A stretch of 64,000 bases of DNA. Origin: Neckera pumila (Eukaryota > Streptophyta > Bryopsida > Hypnales > Neckeraceae). Numbering within the stretch: the stretch's first letter is position 1; every line of letters begins with the position of its first letter. The stretch lies in assembly GCA_963969595.1 (NCBI GenBank), contig OZ018413.1, forward strand, positions 11,646,211 through 11,710,210, written 5' to 3'. The translations under genes and the position numbers were made by a program. Shown here one piece after another: positions 46,959-58,711 of the stretch. The notes beneath the pieces were generated by a model, which searched no databases, was not told the DNA's origin, and saw only the letters and a list, made by a program, of their open reading frames with translations.

Positions 46959-47756
46959 TTATGTTTGGTCTTGATTCATCCATGAAGCAAAGTTCATCTC
47001 CAACATGTATATCACAAACTTATAAAATTAAATTATTTTTTTCACTAATAGTTTTTTTATAACAAATAATAAAAATTCTTGCCTTTACCAAATTGCATTT
47101 GTGCATACCACATATTTTAAATAATAGATAAATATTAATCTTACAATTTTTTCTATAAATACTTAGTGCTATCCAAATCATTCTATTTTGTTCATACAAA
47201 CAATTTGAATTTAAAAAAGTAGTCGCCAACCTCTTAAAAACCAATAAAGTACAAAAAACATAAAGGCCCCTTCATCAAAGTCATCAACATTGTATGTATC
47301 ATATTTCATCTATGATACTACTAGAAATGTCATACATGCTACTTAAGCAACCTACTCAAAAATTTCATTTGCTTATAAATAAAGACCAACCTTAATCTAA
47401 TAATGGAATTAGGAACACTTTAATTGGAGAGTTGAGCCCATTAATACTTGAGGCTATATTGAAGCATATTTGTTTTCAATGCTAAGGAGATGAAGATCTT
47501 AATACGACCCCAAAGGAGAGATTTAGGGACCTAATTATTCTCCTGAAGCCATATTCTACATTATTTTCTAGTGCGTTATAGTATATGATCAATTCATTAA
47601 AAATATTATTTTCAAAGAATGAATTGAGTTCGTAGTATAAGGACCTTAAAATTGTCTCCAACTTCTCCACCAATTAAAAAATTAGAAAATATCATTTAGG
47701 CCTAAAGCCCTAAAAACTTCTAATTTTATAGACTTTCAAAATTCTTAAGTAACTCC
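46959..47756. other. AT-rich non-coding stretch
   Basis: No feature recognised. Confidence 0.3.
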
Positions 47757-48671
47757 TTAACCCCTCAAGGCCCAAGGCCTTTTTTCTGACAAAAAACACC
47801 CAAAACTGCCATTTTTTTAGCAAAGAGTGAAAAAAAGTGAAAAATGTTTTTTTTGCACATCTAACCATAGGATCTTAAACCTAACTAGTATGAGAATGTG
47901 TGGAAAAAATTTCAGAATTTTTGACCACACAGAGTACAAGATATCTGCGTTTAAAGTGAAAAAAACAAAATTTTCAGCACATTGTGGGACTACATTTTTT
48001 GACTTTGAACATTTTTAACTTAAAATTTTTACACTACAGAGTTTTGAGCTTTAAATGCTTATAGTGGAGAATTGAGTTGACAATCTACCCAAAAAAAAAA
48101 AATTCAAAAAAACTTAATTTTCATTATTGTTAAGTAGAAGTAGGTATGAGATAGAAGGAAAATCTAAAATATTCATATATTTTAGATGGAATTAAAATGC
48201 ACTAATCCCAATGGTCAAATTGTTCTAACAAGTAAACTTAACCATGGAAAAAAAAATTCTGAAAAATTTGAAAAATTGCATTCAGAAATGAATCCTACAA
48301 GTTAATTTTTTCAAAAAGATGCTCTAATTGCCCCCCAAACAAGAATGTCCATAACTTTCTCATAACAAATCCAAATGAAATGAATCAAAGCTTTTTAGAT
48401 AGACAAAAATATAATCTATGAGAAAAAAAAATACTAAAAGAAAGAAAAGTGCAAATTTTTTTTGCTGCCCGCCATCCCTTGTTTTTAGCTTATTTGGTCA
48501 TAAGTTTTGTTCCCGGGCACCGATTGTGAAAAAAATTATATTCCCATGAAGCTAATCAGTTTCTCTACGTCCCAAAAAAGTTTCAAAAAATCAAGAGAAA
48601 ATTTCAGCCCGTAGGTACCTGCCCAAAAATGCATTTGTCCCCCGAAGGGACAACGGGCTTTTAGGAGTTAA
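47757..48671 (+). mobile_element. TTAA element, subfamily B
   Basis: Ends TTAACCCCTCAAGGCCC and GGCTTTTAGGAGTTAA, 915 bp. The tail has GTCCCCCGAAGGGACAA, the B hairpin motif. Non-coding. Confidence 0.85.
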
Positions 48672-49597
48672 ACAATATCTTTTGAAATACTTTCTATCAA
48701 AGCAAGGATAAAATCATAATTTGTTTCATTACTTTTATAGATGTAAATGTAGGATATTTTGGATAACTTGTTAAAATATATCATTTTATGAAATTTGAAT
48801 GACATTTCCCACTAATTGCAAGATTATAATGCCTAAACTTCATAAACAATTATTTTCTAGCTTTTTCCAAAGGTGAATTTCTTTGTGAAACTTTTCAACT
48901 ACATTTTTTAAATTGGAATGACATAAAGCAAAGCTTTACACAAGTGAAGTATAATTATATGGAACTATTCTAGAAATTTAATCATGGAACTCCGATAAAA
49001 TTGCAAAACATCCTTTGGATGACTTCTCCTAAGATTGTAGGATACTAGGATGGAAAAAATTGTTTCTTCCCCCATATTGGAAGTTGTTTGAGTATATTTT
49101 TTGTGAATAGTATTTCAAATCCCCTCATTATAGTACTTCATTGACTTTTTTAAGAAGAAGATGTTGAATCCATGGATCACCCTTGCAATGTATTTTAGCC
49201 ATTTTTTGCTATTTATTCTTAATGTAAATTTTAGCCACAAAAATAATATTCTTTGAATTTGTATCCAAATTATAAAATGATGCTTATCAAGTTTAATTTC
49301 TACTCCAATTGGAAGTTTTAAAATTCGTAAATCTCAACATTTTATAGCAATATGACTTTTGGGCCTATAACCATGGTTTGTTGATTTTCTAATTTTAAAG
49401 TGACATAGTAACTTTTGGTTTGTACAATAAATGTTATAAACAATAATATACATTTGTGGTGAAAATTTCAGATTTTTCAAGTACGTTTTGTATTTGATAT
49501 GAATGTTCTTCTTTTAAAAATAAACAAAAATCATAGTAACCAGAGCTTGCTCAAATTTGTAGCAAATCCATACTATTGCTTGGTTTTCTAGGGATTA
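48672..49597 (+). mobile_element. decayed TTAA element, probably subfamily D
   Basis: ATTGCAAGATTATAATGCC followed by TAAACTTCATAAAC and CTTTTTCCAAAGGTGAA mirrors the D copy at 31346-31415. TTCTAGGGATTAA at 49585-49597 is a plausible worn tail end. The left end is not identifiable. Confidence 0.45.
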
Positions 49598-49914
49598 ATC
49601 CTTTAGATCCCAAATATAATATATGAGAAAAATGATTTTAGATACTTATTTATTAAAACATGTAAGTCCATTTACAAATTTCGACCATAGAAAGTTGAAA
49701 TGGGCTTAACCATGTTATGTTAAATTTAATTTGGTGTGCAACAACGATGTACTTTATTCTATGTTTTCTGTATTATAAGGATACAGTTGGAAATTTGGAT
49801 TGTCTATATTGCAAGGCTTGTAGTTGGCTTGCAGTTGAAATCCTTGTGCATAACTCTATGGCTCATTATATTGCCTCTATAGCCTCTTTATATTGCAATC
49901 ATGTACAAATTATT
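49598..49914. other. non-coding stretch
   Basis: No gene recognised; the 102-codon frame starting at 49717 runs into the tandem duplication below. Confidence 0.3.
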
Positions 49915-50062
49915 CCTCTCCCCTCCCACAATAAGGCAAATCAAGATGTGAAATTAGACATTCTAACATGTCTAAGTAGTATACACTTCCTCTCCTCTCC
50001 CACAATAAAGAAAATCAAGATGTGAAATTAGACATTCTAACATGTCCAAGTAGTATACACTT
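49915..50062. repeat. 74-bp tandem duplication
   Basis: Two adjacent copies, each containing AAATCAAGATGTGAAATTAG and AACATGTC, differ at only a few positions. Recent local duplication; non-coding. Confidence 0.85.
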
Positions 50063-50496
50063 AACATGTATACATTTTCTCATTCATTTTAAATCTATTG
50101 AATTTCAAAATTAAAAGATACAATCCATATACATATCAACTATAATTCACCTAGCATGAACACATGTACTTATTACATAATATGAAAGTCAATGCTAATA
50201 GCTAAACATCATATATTCATAGATTCTTTTTTAACATGCAAATTTCACTACATTCAATATAAATATAATAAAAAGAATAATACAGAGTAATATAGACAAT
50301 CACATAGAGTAATATATTACTAGTATTAAATTATAAGTGTATTGCTACTACACATGGTGATATTTATAGACCTTCCATAACTTGATGCAACAGTTTCAAT
50401 AGCATTTAATGTAGTGCACAATTTCTAACATCCATTCAATTTGCACTAAGTTCTAGACCTGAATCGATTTCACGTTAATAAAAATTACATTCAAAA
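50063..50496. other. AT-rich non-coding stretch
   Basis: No feature recognised. Confidence 0.3.
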
Positions 50497-50807
50497 TTAC
50501 ATGCATGGAGTGGCTGCACTTGGGTTCAAGGATCTCTACCCATGACCACGTCTGGAACGCCTGCTATTCTATCCTCAGTCACGTAAGCTTACATGCTTGG
50601 AGTGTCTACACTTAGGTTTGAAGGGTCAAGGACCTGCATCTTTTGTCCCCATGACCACATCTGGAGCGCCTGCTATTCAATCCTCAGCACGTAAGCTTAC
50701 ATCCTTGGAGTGGCTACACTTGGGTTTGAAGGGTCAAGGACCTGCATCTCTTCTCCCCATGATCACGTCTGGAACGCCTGCTATTCAATCCTCAGCCACG
50801 TAAGCTT
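50497..50807. repeat. three tandem copies of an about 108-bp GC-richer unit
   Basis: Units start at 50497, 50589 and 50697 (92, 108 and about 110 bp). Each carries GGAGTGGCTGCACTTGGGTT-like, CCATGACCACGTCTGGA-like and ACGCCTGCTATTC, then ends CACGTAAGCTTA. The repeat makes an open frame (50597-50803) with repeated peptides; I do not regard it as a gene. It lies downstream of the 51.4 kb gene. Confidence 0.85.
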
Positions 50808-51448
50808 AATCTTACTTCAAATGTTTTAGCTCAATGGAAAAGCCTTCTAGCTAACCACCACAAATATTCTAGAGTAATGCTGTAACCATCGTAACTCTGA
50901 AGACTGGATTTCTACACCAAAATTCGCATCACAGAGCCCTGAACAAGTAGATGCCTGCTCAACACTGCAGTCAGAACTCGAAAAAGTGAGATGCAAAAGA
51001 CTCTACAATGCAAGAATCAATACATAACATTCCTGACTGGAGAGCTCAAAACCAAACCAAGTCAGATGCATGAGGAACAATCTCCTTTGAATCCATGAAC
51101 AGAAAGCCTCATACATACACAAAACGAAAATACGTTGTTCTCAGCATTAATTCCTTCAGCTTGCACCGAAAATTGTCCTTCCTATAATTGTACCCTAGTC
51201 GGAGCAAAGAGTAGGTCTGGTATCGAGCTTCCAGACCGCAACGCTTCAAAATCCCCATCCCCACATAATTAGGGTTTGTTTTTTAAATACACTAAAACGA
51301 CGATCAGAAATAAACGAAGATCATAAGTACAAGGATCTGAACTTTCATAAACCTCAAGAGCATCTATCAAAAGAAATATACTGACCTAATATCCAACTCC
51401 ACAACAGAGGAAGAAAGCTGGCAAGCGGATACATTCTCCACTGCCAAA
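50808..51448 (-). other. 3' flank / probable 3' untranslated region of the 51.4 kb gene
   Basis: Downstream of the stop at 51449, the minus strand continues with transcript-like, less AT-rich sequence. A possible splice donor (AG then GTCAGT) lies about 65 nt after the stop, so a 3'-UTR intron is possible. No second gene was recognised. Confidence 0.35.
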
Positions 51449-51841
51449 CTATTGCTTCTCCTCTTTCATAGCCACCTTCTCCGATTTTCCTGCTTCGACC
51501 TCCCTTGGCTTCACATGTTCGCCTCTGAAATACAAGAACAGCTGAGATTTCAGTATGCGCCTAGAAATCCTACATCCAGGCACCCTAAACCCGCACGGGA
51601 ATCGCGAAATTGAGAATATATATGCTAGGGGTGAAGAAAACCTAAATCCAGGATTATGTATGCTAGGGTTGAAGGAGCAGAATTTTTACTTGGACGTAGA
51701 CGCTTGTTCCTGCTCTAGCCAGGTGCGCACTTGCTTCAGATTGCGCCGAAGATTCACAGCCGACCGTCGTACGTCGCCCTTGAGCAAGACGAATCCAGCG
51801 CCTACCGCGGCGACTGTCAAGAGAAAATTGCTCAACGCCAT
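51449..51841 (-). CDS. small single-pass membrane protein, two exons, 75 aa (conserved plant family, function unknown)
   Basis: The CDS joins exon 1 (51841-51690) to exon 2 (51524-51449) across a 165-bp intron with a GT donor (51689-51688) and a TTTCAG acceptor ending at 51525. The spliced frame is exactly 76 codons including TAG. The protein begins MALSNFLLTV; residues about 4-20 are a hydrophobic membrane segment. A basic amphipathic stretch follows (KGDVRRSAVNLRRNLKQVRT), then WLEQEQ and a Lys/Glu-rich soluble tail ending KEEKQ. Its size, start and layout resemble a small uncharacterised plant protein family whose members, from memory, also begin MALSNF; no function is known to me. The ATG context (GCGATGGCG) is good, and exon 1 lies next to a CpG-rich leader. 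Without splicing the frame ends after 51 codons at a TAA overlapping the donor. The donor is preceded by A rather than G, the one weak point. Confidence 0.8.
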
Positions 51842-52060
51842 CGCTTGGCACCGCCTCTTCCTCCAATTTCAAGAATTAATTCCGCAAATTCACCACGCCT
51901 CGAAACTGGTGTTGCAACCCTGTTGTGGCATGCCCTGCAATCGAGACGAGAAACCCTGCAATCCAGAAACCCTAATACGAACGGGAGAGGGAGCGTGTGA
52001 ACGACGTTCACCACGGCGTTCCCAATGGGTGACTTTTGTGTATTAGTGCCTTTTGCATTG
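51842..52060 (-). promoter_or_regulatory. leader/promoter of the small membrane protein gene with a telo-box
   Basis: On the gene strand this CpG-containing region includes TTAGGGTTT (AAACCCTAA on plus, 51967-51975). This is a telo-box, an element typical of plant housekeeping and translation-related genes, and CAGGGTTTC follows downstream of it. It ends in the good start context of the gene. The transcription start and TATA box were not resolved. A long plus-strand open frame over the same bases (51555-52046) is a shadow of this gene. Confidence 0.5.
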
Positions 52061-52175
52061 CGAAAAGTGAGATCTAAAAACTAAAAATAGAATATTGATT
52101 GTTTTTGTTTTGACCATAGAATCGTGTATCCTACTTCTCAAAATGACTAGTGTGCCTTGTGTCGTTGCCACAACT

Positions 52176-52412
52176 AAAATCAAAGGAAAAGTAATTTTCT
52201 AACTCTCGGTTCCACTCCCAGTTCTACTCCTAAAAGCAAGAACGCCACCAAAATCAAAGCAAAAGTAATTTTCTAACGCCCGGTTCCACTCCCAGTTCCA
52301 CTCCTAGAAGCAAGAACACCACCAAAATCAAAGTAAAAGCAATTTTCTAACTCTCGGTTCCACTCCCAATAGCAAGAACGCCACCAAAATCAAAGTAAAA
52401 GTAATTTTCTAA
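52176..52412. repeat. 74-bp tandem repeat upstream of the small gene
   Basis: Units start at 52176, 52250 and 52324 with exact 74-bp spacing, and a last partial unit at 52386 follows a 12-bp deletion. Each has AAAATCAAAG, AGTAATTTTCTAAC, CGGTTCCACTCCCA and AAGCAAGAACGCCACC. The location, just beyond the leader of the 51.4 kb gene, could place it in its promoter. Confidence 0.88.
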
Positions 52413-52429
52413 TTTTTTAATCAATAAAT

Positions 52430-52515
52430 ACTTTGAAATTCAATAACTTTTGCACCACCGCTCCAAACGCCACGAAACCAAGCCGGTGCACCCCTCCTCG
52501 GCGAGAGCTTTTTGA
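52430..52515 (+). repeat. R3-related fragment
   Basis: GAAATTCAATAACTTTTGCA, CCAAACGCCACGAAACCAAG and GGTGCACCCCTCC correspond to blocks of the 38.6-39.07 kb cluster. It is GC-richer than those copies. Confidence 0.55.
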
Positions 52516-52566
52516 CGGTACCAAGCACGCGGCCGGGGGACGCACGGTCAGGGAGTTGTCCACGCT

Positions 52567-52728
52567 ACAAACAAAACAAAACAAAACAAAACAAAACAAA
52601 ACAAAACAAAACAAAACAAAACAAAACAAACAAACAAACCAAACAAACAAACCAACAAACCAAACAAACCAACAAACCAAACAAACAAACAAACAAACAA
52701 ACAAACAAACAAACAAACAAACAAACAC
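52567..52728. repeat. compound AAAAC / AAAC microsatellite
   Basis: About a dozen AAAAC units change into irregular CAAAC/CCAAAC units and then a regular AAAC run, about 160 bp in total. It generates long spurious Asn/Lys/Thr/Gln and Cys/Leu/Phe/Val frames on the two strands. Confidence 0.97.
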
Positions 52729-53209
52729 ATTTAAGGTATTGATTTGGACAGTTGTTAAATTAATGCAATTATTTTGTCTTCACTTTTTGTGATTGCAGTC
52801 AAAGACCAATACAATGCACAACAATAATATTTTGAGTTTTTACTACTTTGTACAAACAAAGGCCTAACATTATAGTAACTTAGGGACATTGCAAACAAAA
52901 ACTAAGAATCTACATTTGTTTTAATAACAATATTTACCAAAGGTAATAAATTTGCAAGAGTTAATGTCATGTATTTAATTTCTAAATGAAGTATGAGAAC
53001 TAGATTCTTAAACCTCTATATGACACCATCTTTTTACTTTTAGGATGAGTTCATGTTTCAATGTTTTCTATAAATCAATCTTAAATCATTTAAGTTAAAA
53101 TTTCTTAATAAAAAGATTATCTTCCTAATATCTTAGAAGACTAATAAATTACATTGTGTGGCTATTTAAACCTTCATGTGACTCTTTTTGAACTATGTAT
53201 TGGGCTTTG
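52729..53209. other. AT-rich non-coding stretch
   Basis: No feature recognised. Confidence 0.3.
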
Positions 53210-54140
53210 TTAACCCTAAAGTTCCATGACTATGTTTTCACCGAAAACGTTCAAAAACTGCCATTTTTAGTACAAGTACCAAATTTTTGAAATTTTTTTT
53301 TTTTGATACATATAATTGTAGGATCTTGTAGTATGCTGACTTGAGAACATATGGTAAAAATTTCAGAAATTTCCACCACGCTGATTGCAAGATATATGCA
53401 TTCAAATTCACTGAAAACTATTTTTTTAGCTCTGCAAAAAAAAGGGCAGCGACACTTCACAAGCTCACTTTTCAATGAAAAAATGTCCAAAATGATGGTG
53501 CTCCTTTGGATTCTTTTTCCTAGATAAGTTGGCTAAATGCTTGAAAATTTTCAAATCATTTGAAAACGTACAACATAGAGGAAAAAAATAGTAAGTGGAT
53601 AGTAATATAAAATGATTCAAAATACTAAATTGTTAAGAATTTAATTATGGAATTGAAAAATGCTAATCCCAATGGTTGCAATGTTTTGATAAATAATCTA
53701 CATCCTATGATTTTATTTTTTTCAAAAATATTGAAATTTGAGTAAGATAAAGGATTTCAAGGTTTATTTGAGAGTAGAGGATCCATAATTGCCCACAAAC
53801 TAAAAATCTTCATAACTTTTGACTCATTGATCAAAATGGGATGATTAAAAGCTTTTTACGTGTATATGATTCTAGAAATCCAATTTCATATTTTTGTTTT
53901 TGAAAAAAAAAGTTTTCTCCTTATCTGTCCGGACTGCCCAGTTACAAAAAAAGTAACATATTAGGTCATAACTTTTTATTCATATTTCCAAATGTCATGA
54001 AATTTAGTGCATATAAAAGATACTCCTTGCGCCTACCTTTTGTTAAGATTTCAGCTTAAAATATGGAAATCTCTAGTCACATGTACCTGCCCAAAATTTC
54101 TATACAACCAAAAAACGCATGCCGGTCCTTTAGAGGTTAA
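53210..54140 (+). mobile_element. TTAA element, subfamily A
   Basis: Ends TTAACCCTAAAGTTCC and GGTCCTTTAGAGGTTAA, 931 bp. Very close to 13714-14624 throughout, with all landmarks. Non-coding. Confidence 0.88.
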
Positions 54141-57042
54141 GCATCACAGTAATCCTTGACATTTTTTAATATCTCCTAGAAGATCATTGATTTTATTGAA
54201 GAACTTGAGGACATTATGATAGTATGTATTAAAAGCAAAAAGCAAAAAACCTCAATATTGTCAATATAAGACTTAAAGCCTTGTAGACAAACTTATTTTG
54301 TACTTATTCATGTATTACATGTATCTTGTTGAGTTATCAAGTCTATTTGAGGAATAACACTTTTGCAACCATTTTGGTTTTGCTAGCTTTTTCACTTTGA
54401 ATCTTTGTAGCTTCAAACATCATTTTTTTTTCCTTGACAACTAAACGCGAAAATTCTTTAAAATCAAATAGTGGTTTGAAAAGTTTTGGTCAAGTTCTAT
54501 TGTATAATTGTCAAAGGGTTTGTATGTCAAGAATTTGGATTTTTGTTAAAAATTCGGGAATACATTTTGTACACAATAATTAATTTGGGAGCACTTTCTA
54601 TAAAGTATTGAGTGCTTTTGGCTTCAAAAAACACTATAACTATTAAAGAATCAATGAAAGAGTTCTATTTTGAATTTTTTGTTATTTGTGGAGTAACTAG
54701 CCATCTATACTTCATCCTTGTCACAAACCTTAGTCATAAAAATTAGATTTTCTTGTAGTGCCGTATGCTTATTTTCAACCTAAGCACATACATCACTCAT
54801 AAAATAAAAAATAAATTCCAAATTCTCTAGTTTTGTTGAATTTTGAAGTTGAAACACATCCACAAGAATCCTAGAATTTCTTTTGCTTTGCTTTGACTAC
54901 TTGGATTTCAAAAACAATAAAGAAATTGATACAAAATCTTGGTATGTATTTTACAAAAGGCAAGATTAAAATTCTATAATTATAATTTTATTCTCTAAAA
55001 TATCCAATCTTGATCCAAATATGACCATTTCATGTATTTTTGGAGATTAAATTGCAAAGAATTTAAAAAATCAATTCTAGCAATTACCATTAAGCTGAGT
55101 TTGTTTATGTTTAAAGCTTACCAAATGACCTGCAAATGTCATTTAGTAAGCTTTGAGCACCCATGAAAACCTTATGTTGTTGACGTGTATGAAATTTTAT
55201 AAAACTATAGAATAGTAAAGCCAAAACCAATTTATGTGCCTTTCATGCATTCTATAGAATACCCATATAACCTTAAATCCTAAAATCCTAAACACTCTTA
55301 TTCTAAAATCTTAAACCTTGCATCATTCTAAAATCCTAAACACCTATGTCACCCCCTCCAAAGTCAAACCTAAAGTCATCCCTGTAGACTGTAGTCAAAC
55401 ATCCTATACCTCACAAATAATCCATTTTAGAAGATTTGGATCACAACATTGAAATCCCCATACTAATTTATGTGCCTTTCATGCATTTTATAATATCAAA
55501 TTTACTTTGATTTTTTGAAATTTGTTTAGAAGGTAAAGGAATGTGGTCTAAATTTTATTTTATCCCACAAAACCCAAAAATACTAGTATAGGGATTTTTT
55601 TACAGAAGAAAGGTATAAACAGTCTATTGTTACATAATTAATGTCACTTTTCAAATAGTATTATATTTAAAAATCAAATATACTTGGTTTGGGGCTTTAC
55701 AATATACTATGTTCTTATTTTCAGAAATAATAATTTGGTAATCAACCCATTTCCGATGCTATATAGACTGGACTGGATTAAATGCTATCCTAATCGTGCC
55801 TAATATTCTACAGGGTGGTCCAATATTCAAAACAATGATTCAAGTTTGGTCAATTTGTCATGCAAATGTATGTTCTATCACCTAATCAAAATGCCAAGAT
55901 AATATTCTGAAATAATATACACATAGTTCTTAATTATCACCTTTAATTTATATTATGGTTAAATTGGTCTAGTCAATGTTTCCTTTTATAAAGCCACCTA
56001 TCTAGTTGCACCTAATGCAAAATGTGTATCAATTTCGTGAACTACGTCAATTTAGTCAGTATGTAAGAAGTATGTGGTTAAGATTTAATACGAGTGTCTA
56101 TTTTTCTTTTTTCCTTTTTTCCTTGTATTTAGTTTAATTTTTCCAATGCACCCACAAGATTAGAATCTAGATACAAACATAGATCCAATATTTACTTATG
56201 CTCAAACATTGACCCTAAAACCATACACAATTTATCCTAAACCCTGGTAATCACTAATCAACTACATGGAGACTTAGTTAACTTGATTCAATACATGTAT
56301 CCTCTTCTTTCACCTATGAAATGTGAGGTTTGGTGTGACAAAAGAGAAGTTGAGAATAGATGATGTGGTCAGCCTTGCATCTAAGTGGGAAGAAAATTAG
56401 CGAGAAGTGAAGATGAATCTCTGGAAATTCATACCAAGGTCATCTACATCCGCAACAATTGTATGGCAAACTTCAAATTGCCTCAAGGAAATACAGTGGA
56501 TACTTTCAATTGGAATCCCAACTCACACCTTATTCTCTCTTTCAAGATCAAACCACAAAATTAAAATGCAGAATAGGAATACCTACAAGAATTGCTTAGC
56601 AACAATGCAAACAATCACACACCACTCACAACTTGCAGTTCTAACTCCAGACTTACAACTAGCAACACTCAAGGCAGACAAGAAGTACAAAAATAACAAT
56701 AATATAATATTAATAAATGTCAAAAGCACAAATGAGTATAATACAAGTGCCAGTGTTTTTAATTAACCTATTTATAACACTTTTTTGACAATTATAACCT
56801 TCATCAAGGATTATTGCGGTTGTCTATTTTTATTTTTATTTGTTTTAATTAATTAATTAATTAATGTTGCTTCTATTTATTTCTATCCATATGATAATAT
56901 CTCTAACCCATTTTAGATTTATTTTTCTATTTTAAAGTTATTAATCTATTTAGTTATTTATAAATATCATATGACTCTTCTTATTCTAGAAATTTTAAAT
57001 AGGGGATTTTCTAATTTAATTTATTACTATATAGCCTCCTAC
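54141..57042. other. long AT-rich non-coding stretch
   Basis: I see no gene. AAAGCTTACCAAATGAC with GTCATTTAGTAAGCTTT forms a hairpin at about 55113-55154. CCTAAA-containing words recur loosely at 55272-55345. TTTATGTGCCTTTCATGCAT occurs twice (about 55231 and 55470). The plus frame of 119 codons at 56407 has no domain I know and ordinary composition. Confidence 0.4.
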
Positions 57043-57353
57043 AAAGTTGTCAGGATGTCCAGATGTCCAGAGTCCAAGGACGCTGGCCCTTGGACGTCCC
57101 TAGGCATTCGGTCGAACCCCGACCGCCCGTCCAGTGGACAGTCGGATGGGGGATTGAACGGGCCTTCAGACGGTCGGTTGAAAATCAGACGGACCTTTGG
57201 AAAGGCAGTCGAAGGTCGGACGGGCATTTGGACCGGCAATCGGAGGTCGGACGGGAAAGCAAGAGGTCGAACGCAAGGTCGGACGGCCAATCGGTCTGTC
57301 AAGCTCAAGCAAACGGGCAGTCAACAGTCCGACTATCTGATCGACCAATAGTT

Positions 57354-57960
57354 AAAATATACCTCATAATATATCATTGGAAATGTATTGTCAAAAGCTT
57401 TCCAATGGTATACTATGTGTCCAATTTGGACAAAAAATCCGATGGTGAGAACCTTTCAAAGATTCAGGTCGGACACGAGGTCGGACGAGCGGTCAGCCGT
57501 CCGACCGTTTGATTGTGCAAAGATTAAAATATGCCTTCTAATATATCATTGAAAAGGTATTGTTGAGAGCTTTCCAATGACATATTATGTGTCCAATTTG
57601 GACAAAAACTCCATTGGTGAGAATCTTTCAAAGATTTAGGTTGGACACGAGGTCGGAAGCAAGGTCAGCCATCCGACTGTCTGACCGTCCGAAGACTAAA
57701 ATATGCCTCATAAAATATCATTTGAAAGGTATTGTCAAGAGCTTTCCAGTGGTATATTATGCATCTAATTTGGACAAAAACTCCGACGGTGAGAACCTTT
57801 CAAAGATTAGGGTCAAACGGGTAGTCAGCCATCCAACAACTTAAATATGTCTTATAATACACCATTGAAAAGGTATTGTCGAGAGCTTTCCAATGGTATA
57901 TCATGCATCCAATTTGGACAAAAAATCTAACGGTGGGATCCCTCCAAAGATTAAGTGCTA
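57354..57960 (+). repeat. 172-bp tandem subrepeats in the left arm
   Basis: TAAAATATGCCT-like starts occur at 57354, 57526, 57698 and 57842 (spacing 172, 172, 144). Each unit reads CATTGGAAAGGTATTGTC, AGAGCTTTCCAATGG, GTCCAATTTGGACAAAAA, GGTGAGAACCTTTCAAAGAT, then GGTCGGAC-type variants. CATTGGAAAG with CTTTCCAATG and TCCAATTTGGA are themselves inverted, so every unit can form hairpins. Confidence 0.85.
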
Positions 57961-58711
57961 ATTATTAGTGTAATTCTTGTAATCTTGTAATCTTTATCTG
58001 TACTTAAAAAGATCACGTTTGTCATTATTTAGTTAGATGGGTGGCTCGCTTTGAATTGGATTATCAAAACCTTTGTATGCTTGATTTGTATTATATATTA
58101 CTAAGACTCTGACCATATATTTTTCCCTCTTTCAATTCAATCGATATTAAAATCGTTATTGTAATCTATAAGGTTAGAAAAGTATTATAACTTTCTAATT
58201 GTAAAATCATTTGTACATGCACTATTTCTTATTGCTACCACATTTCTTTGGCTATAAGATTGTGGCATATATTGATAATTCTATTTATGTTAAGATTTTT
58301 GGTCCTATTAGTTGATATTGACAATAGTATTGGAATTTTTTTGTGAAGTTAAAAAAAACTATTTTTTAAGGTGAAACCTACTTGTAATCATTAAAGTATG
58401 ACATACTTATCCCAATCATTAGTTTGAAGGTACCCATACTACAAAGTGACATTGTATAAGATTTTAGAATATAACATTGTCTTAAATGTCAAATTATGGT
58501 GTGATGACATTAATATATGTTAAAACGTGTGTTGTAAAATTATGAAAAAATCCACAATGCATGTAGAATGAGTTGTAATGAGTTACAATGCATTGTCCAA
58601 GGTAAAATAAGTCACTTATTGTGATAGGCAATATATGGTCGGCATGCCCATCTTTGATTTTTAGAATGATCCACAACCAAGAAAGTCATAATTTAGTTTG
58701 GACCAAAAATC
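57553..58711 (+). repeat. foldback left arm
   Basis: Inverted partner of 60645-61803 without gaps. Identical peptides read out on opposite strands at the two places (for example 57587-57844 plus and 61512-61769 minus) are a by-product of this identity, not conserved genes. Confidence 0.95.

Noticed and set aside
50497..50807. CRISPR-like array
   Set aside because: Only three long adjacent units without spacers, in a eukaryotic genome; a plain tandem repeat.
51555..52046. 163-codon plus-strand frame
   Set aside because: It is antisense to the spliced minus-strand gene and its leader; GC-rich composition keeps it open, and it resembles no protein.
52417..52792. 100-119-codon frames on both strands
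   Set aside because: They are translations of the AAAAC/AAAC microsatellite and have only a few repeated residues.
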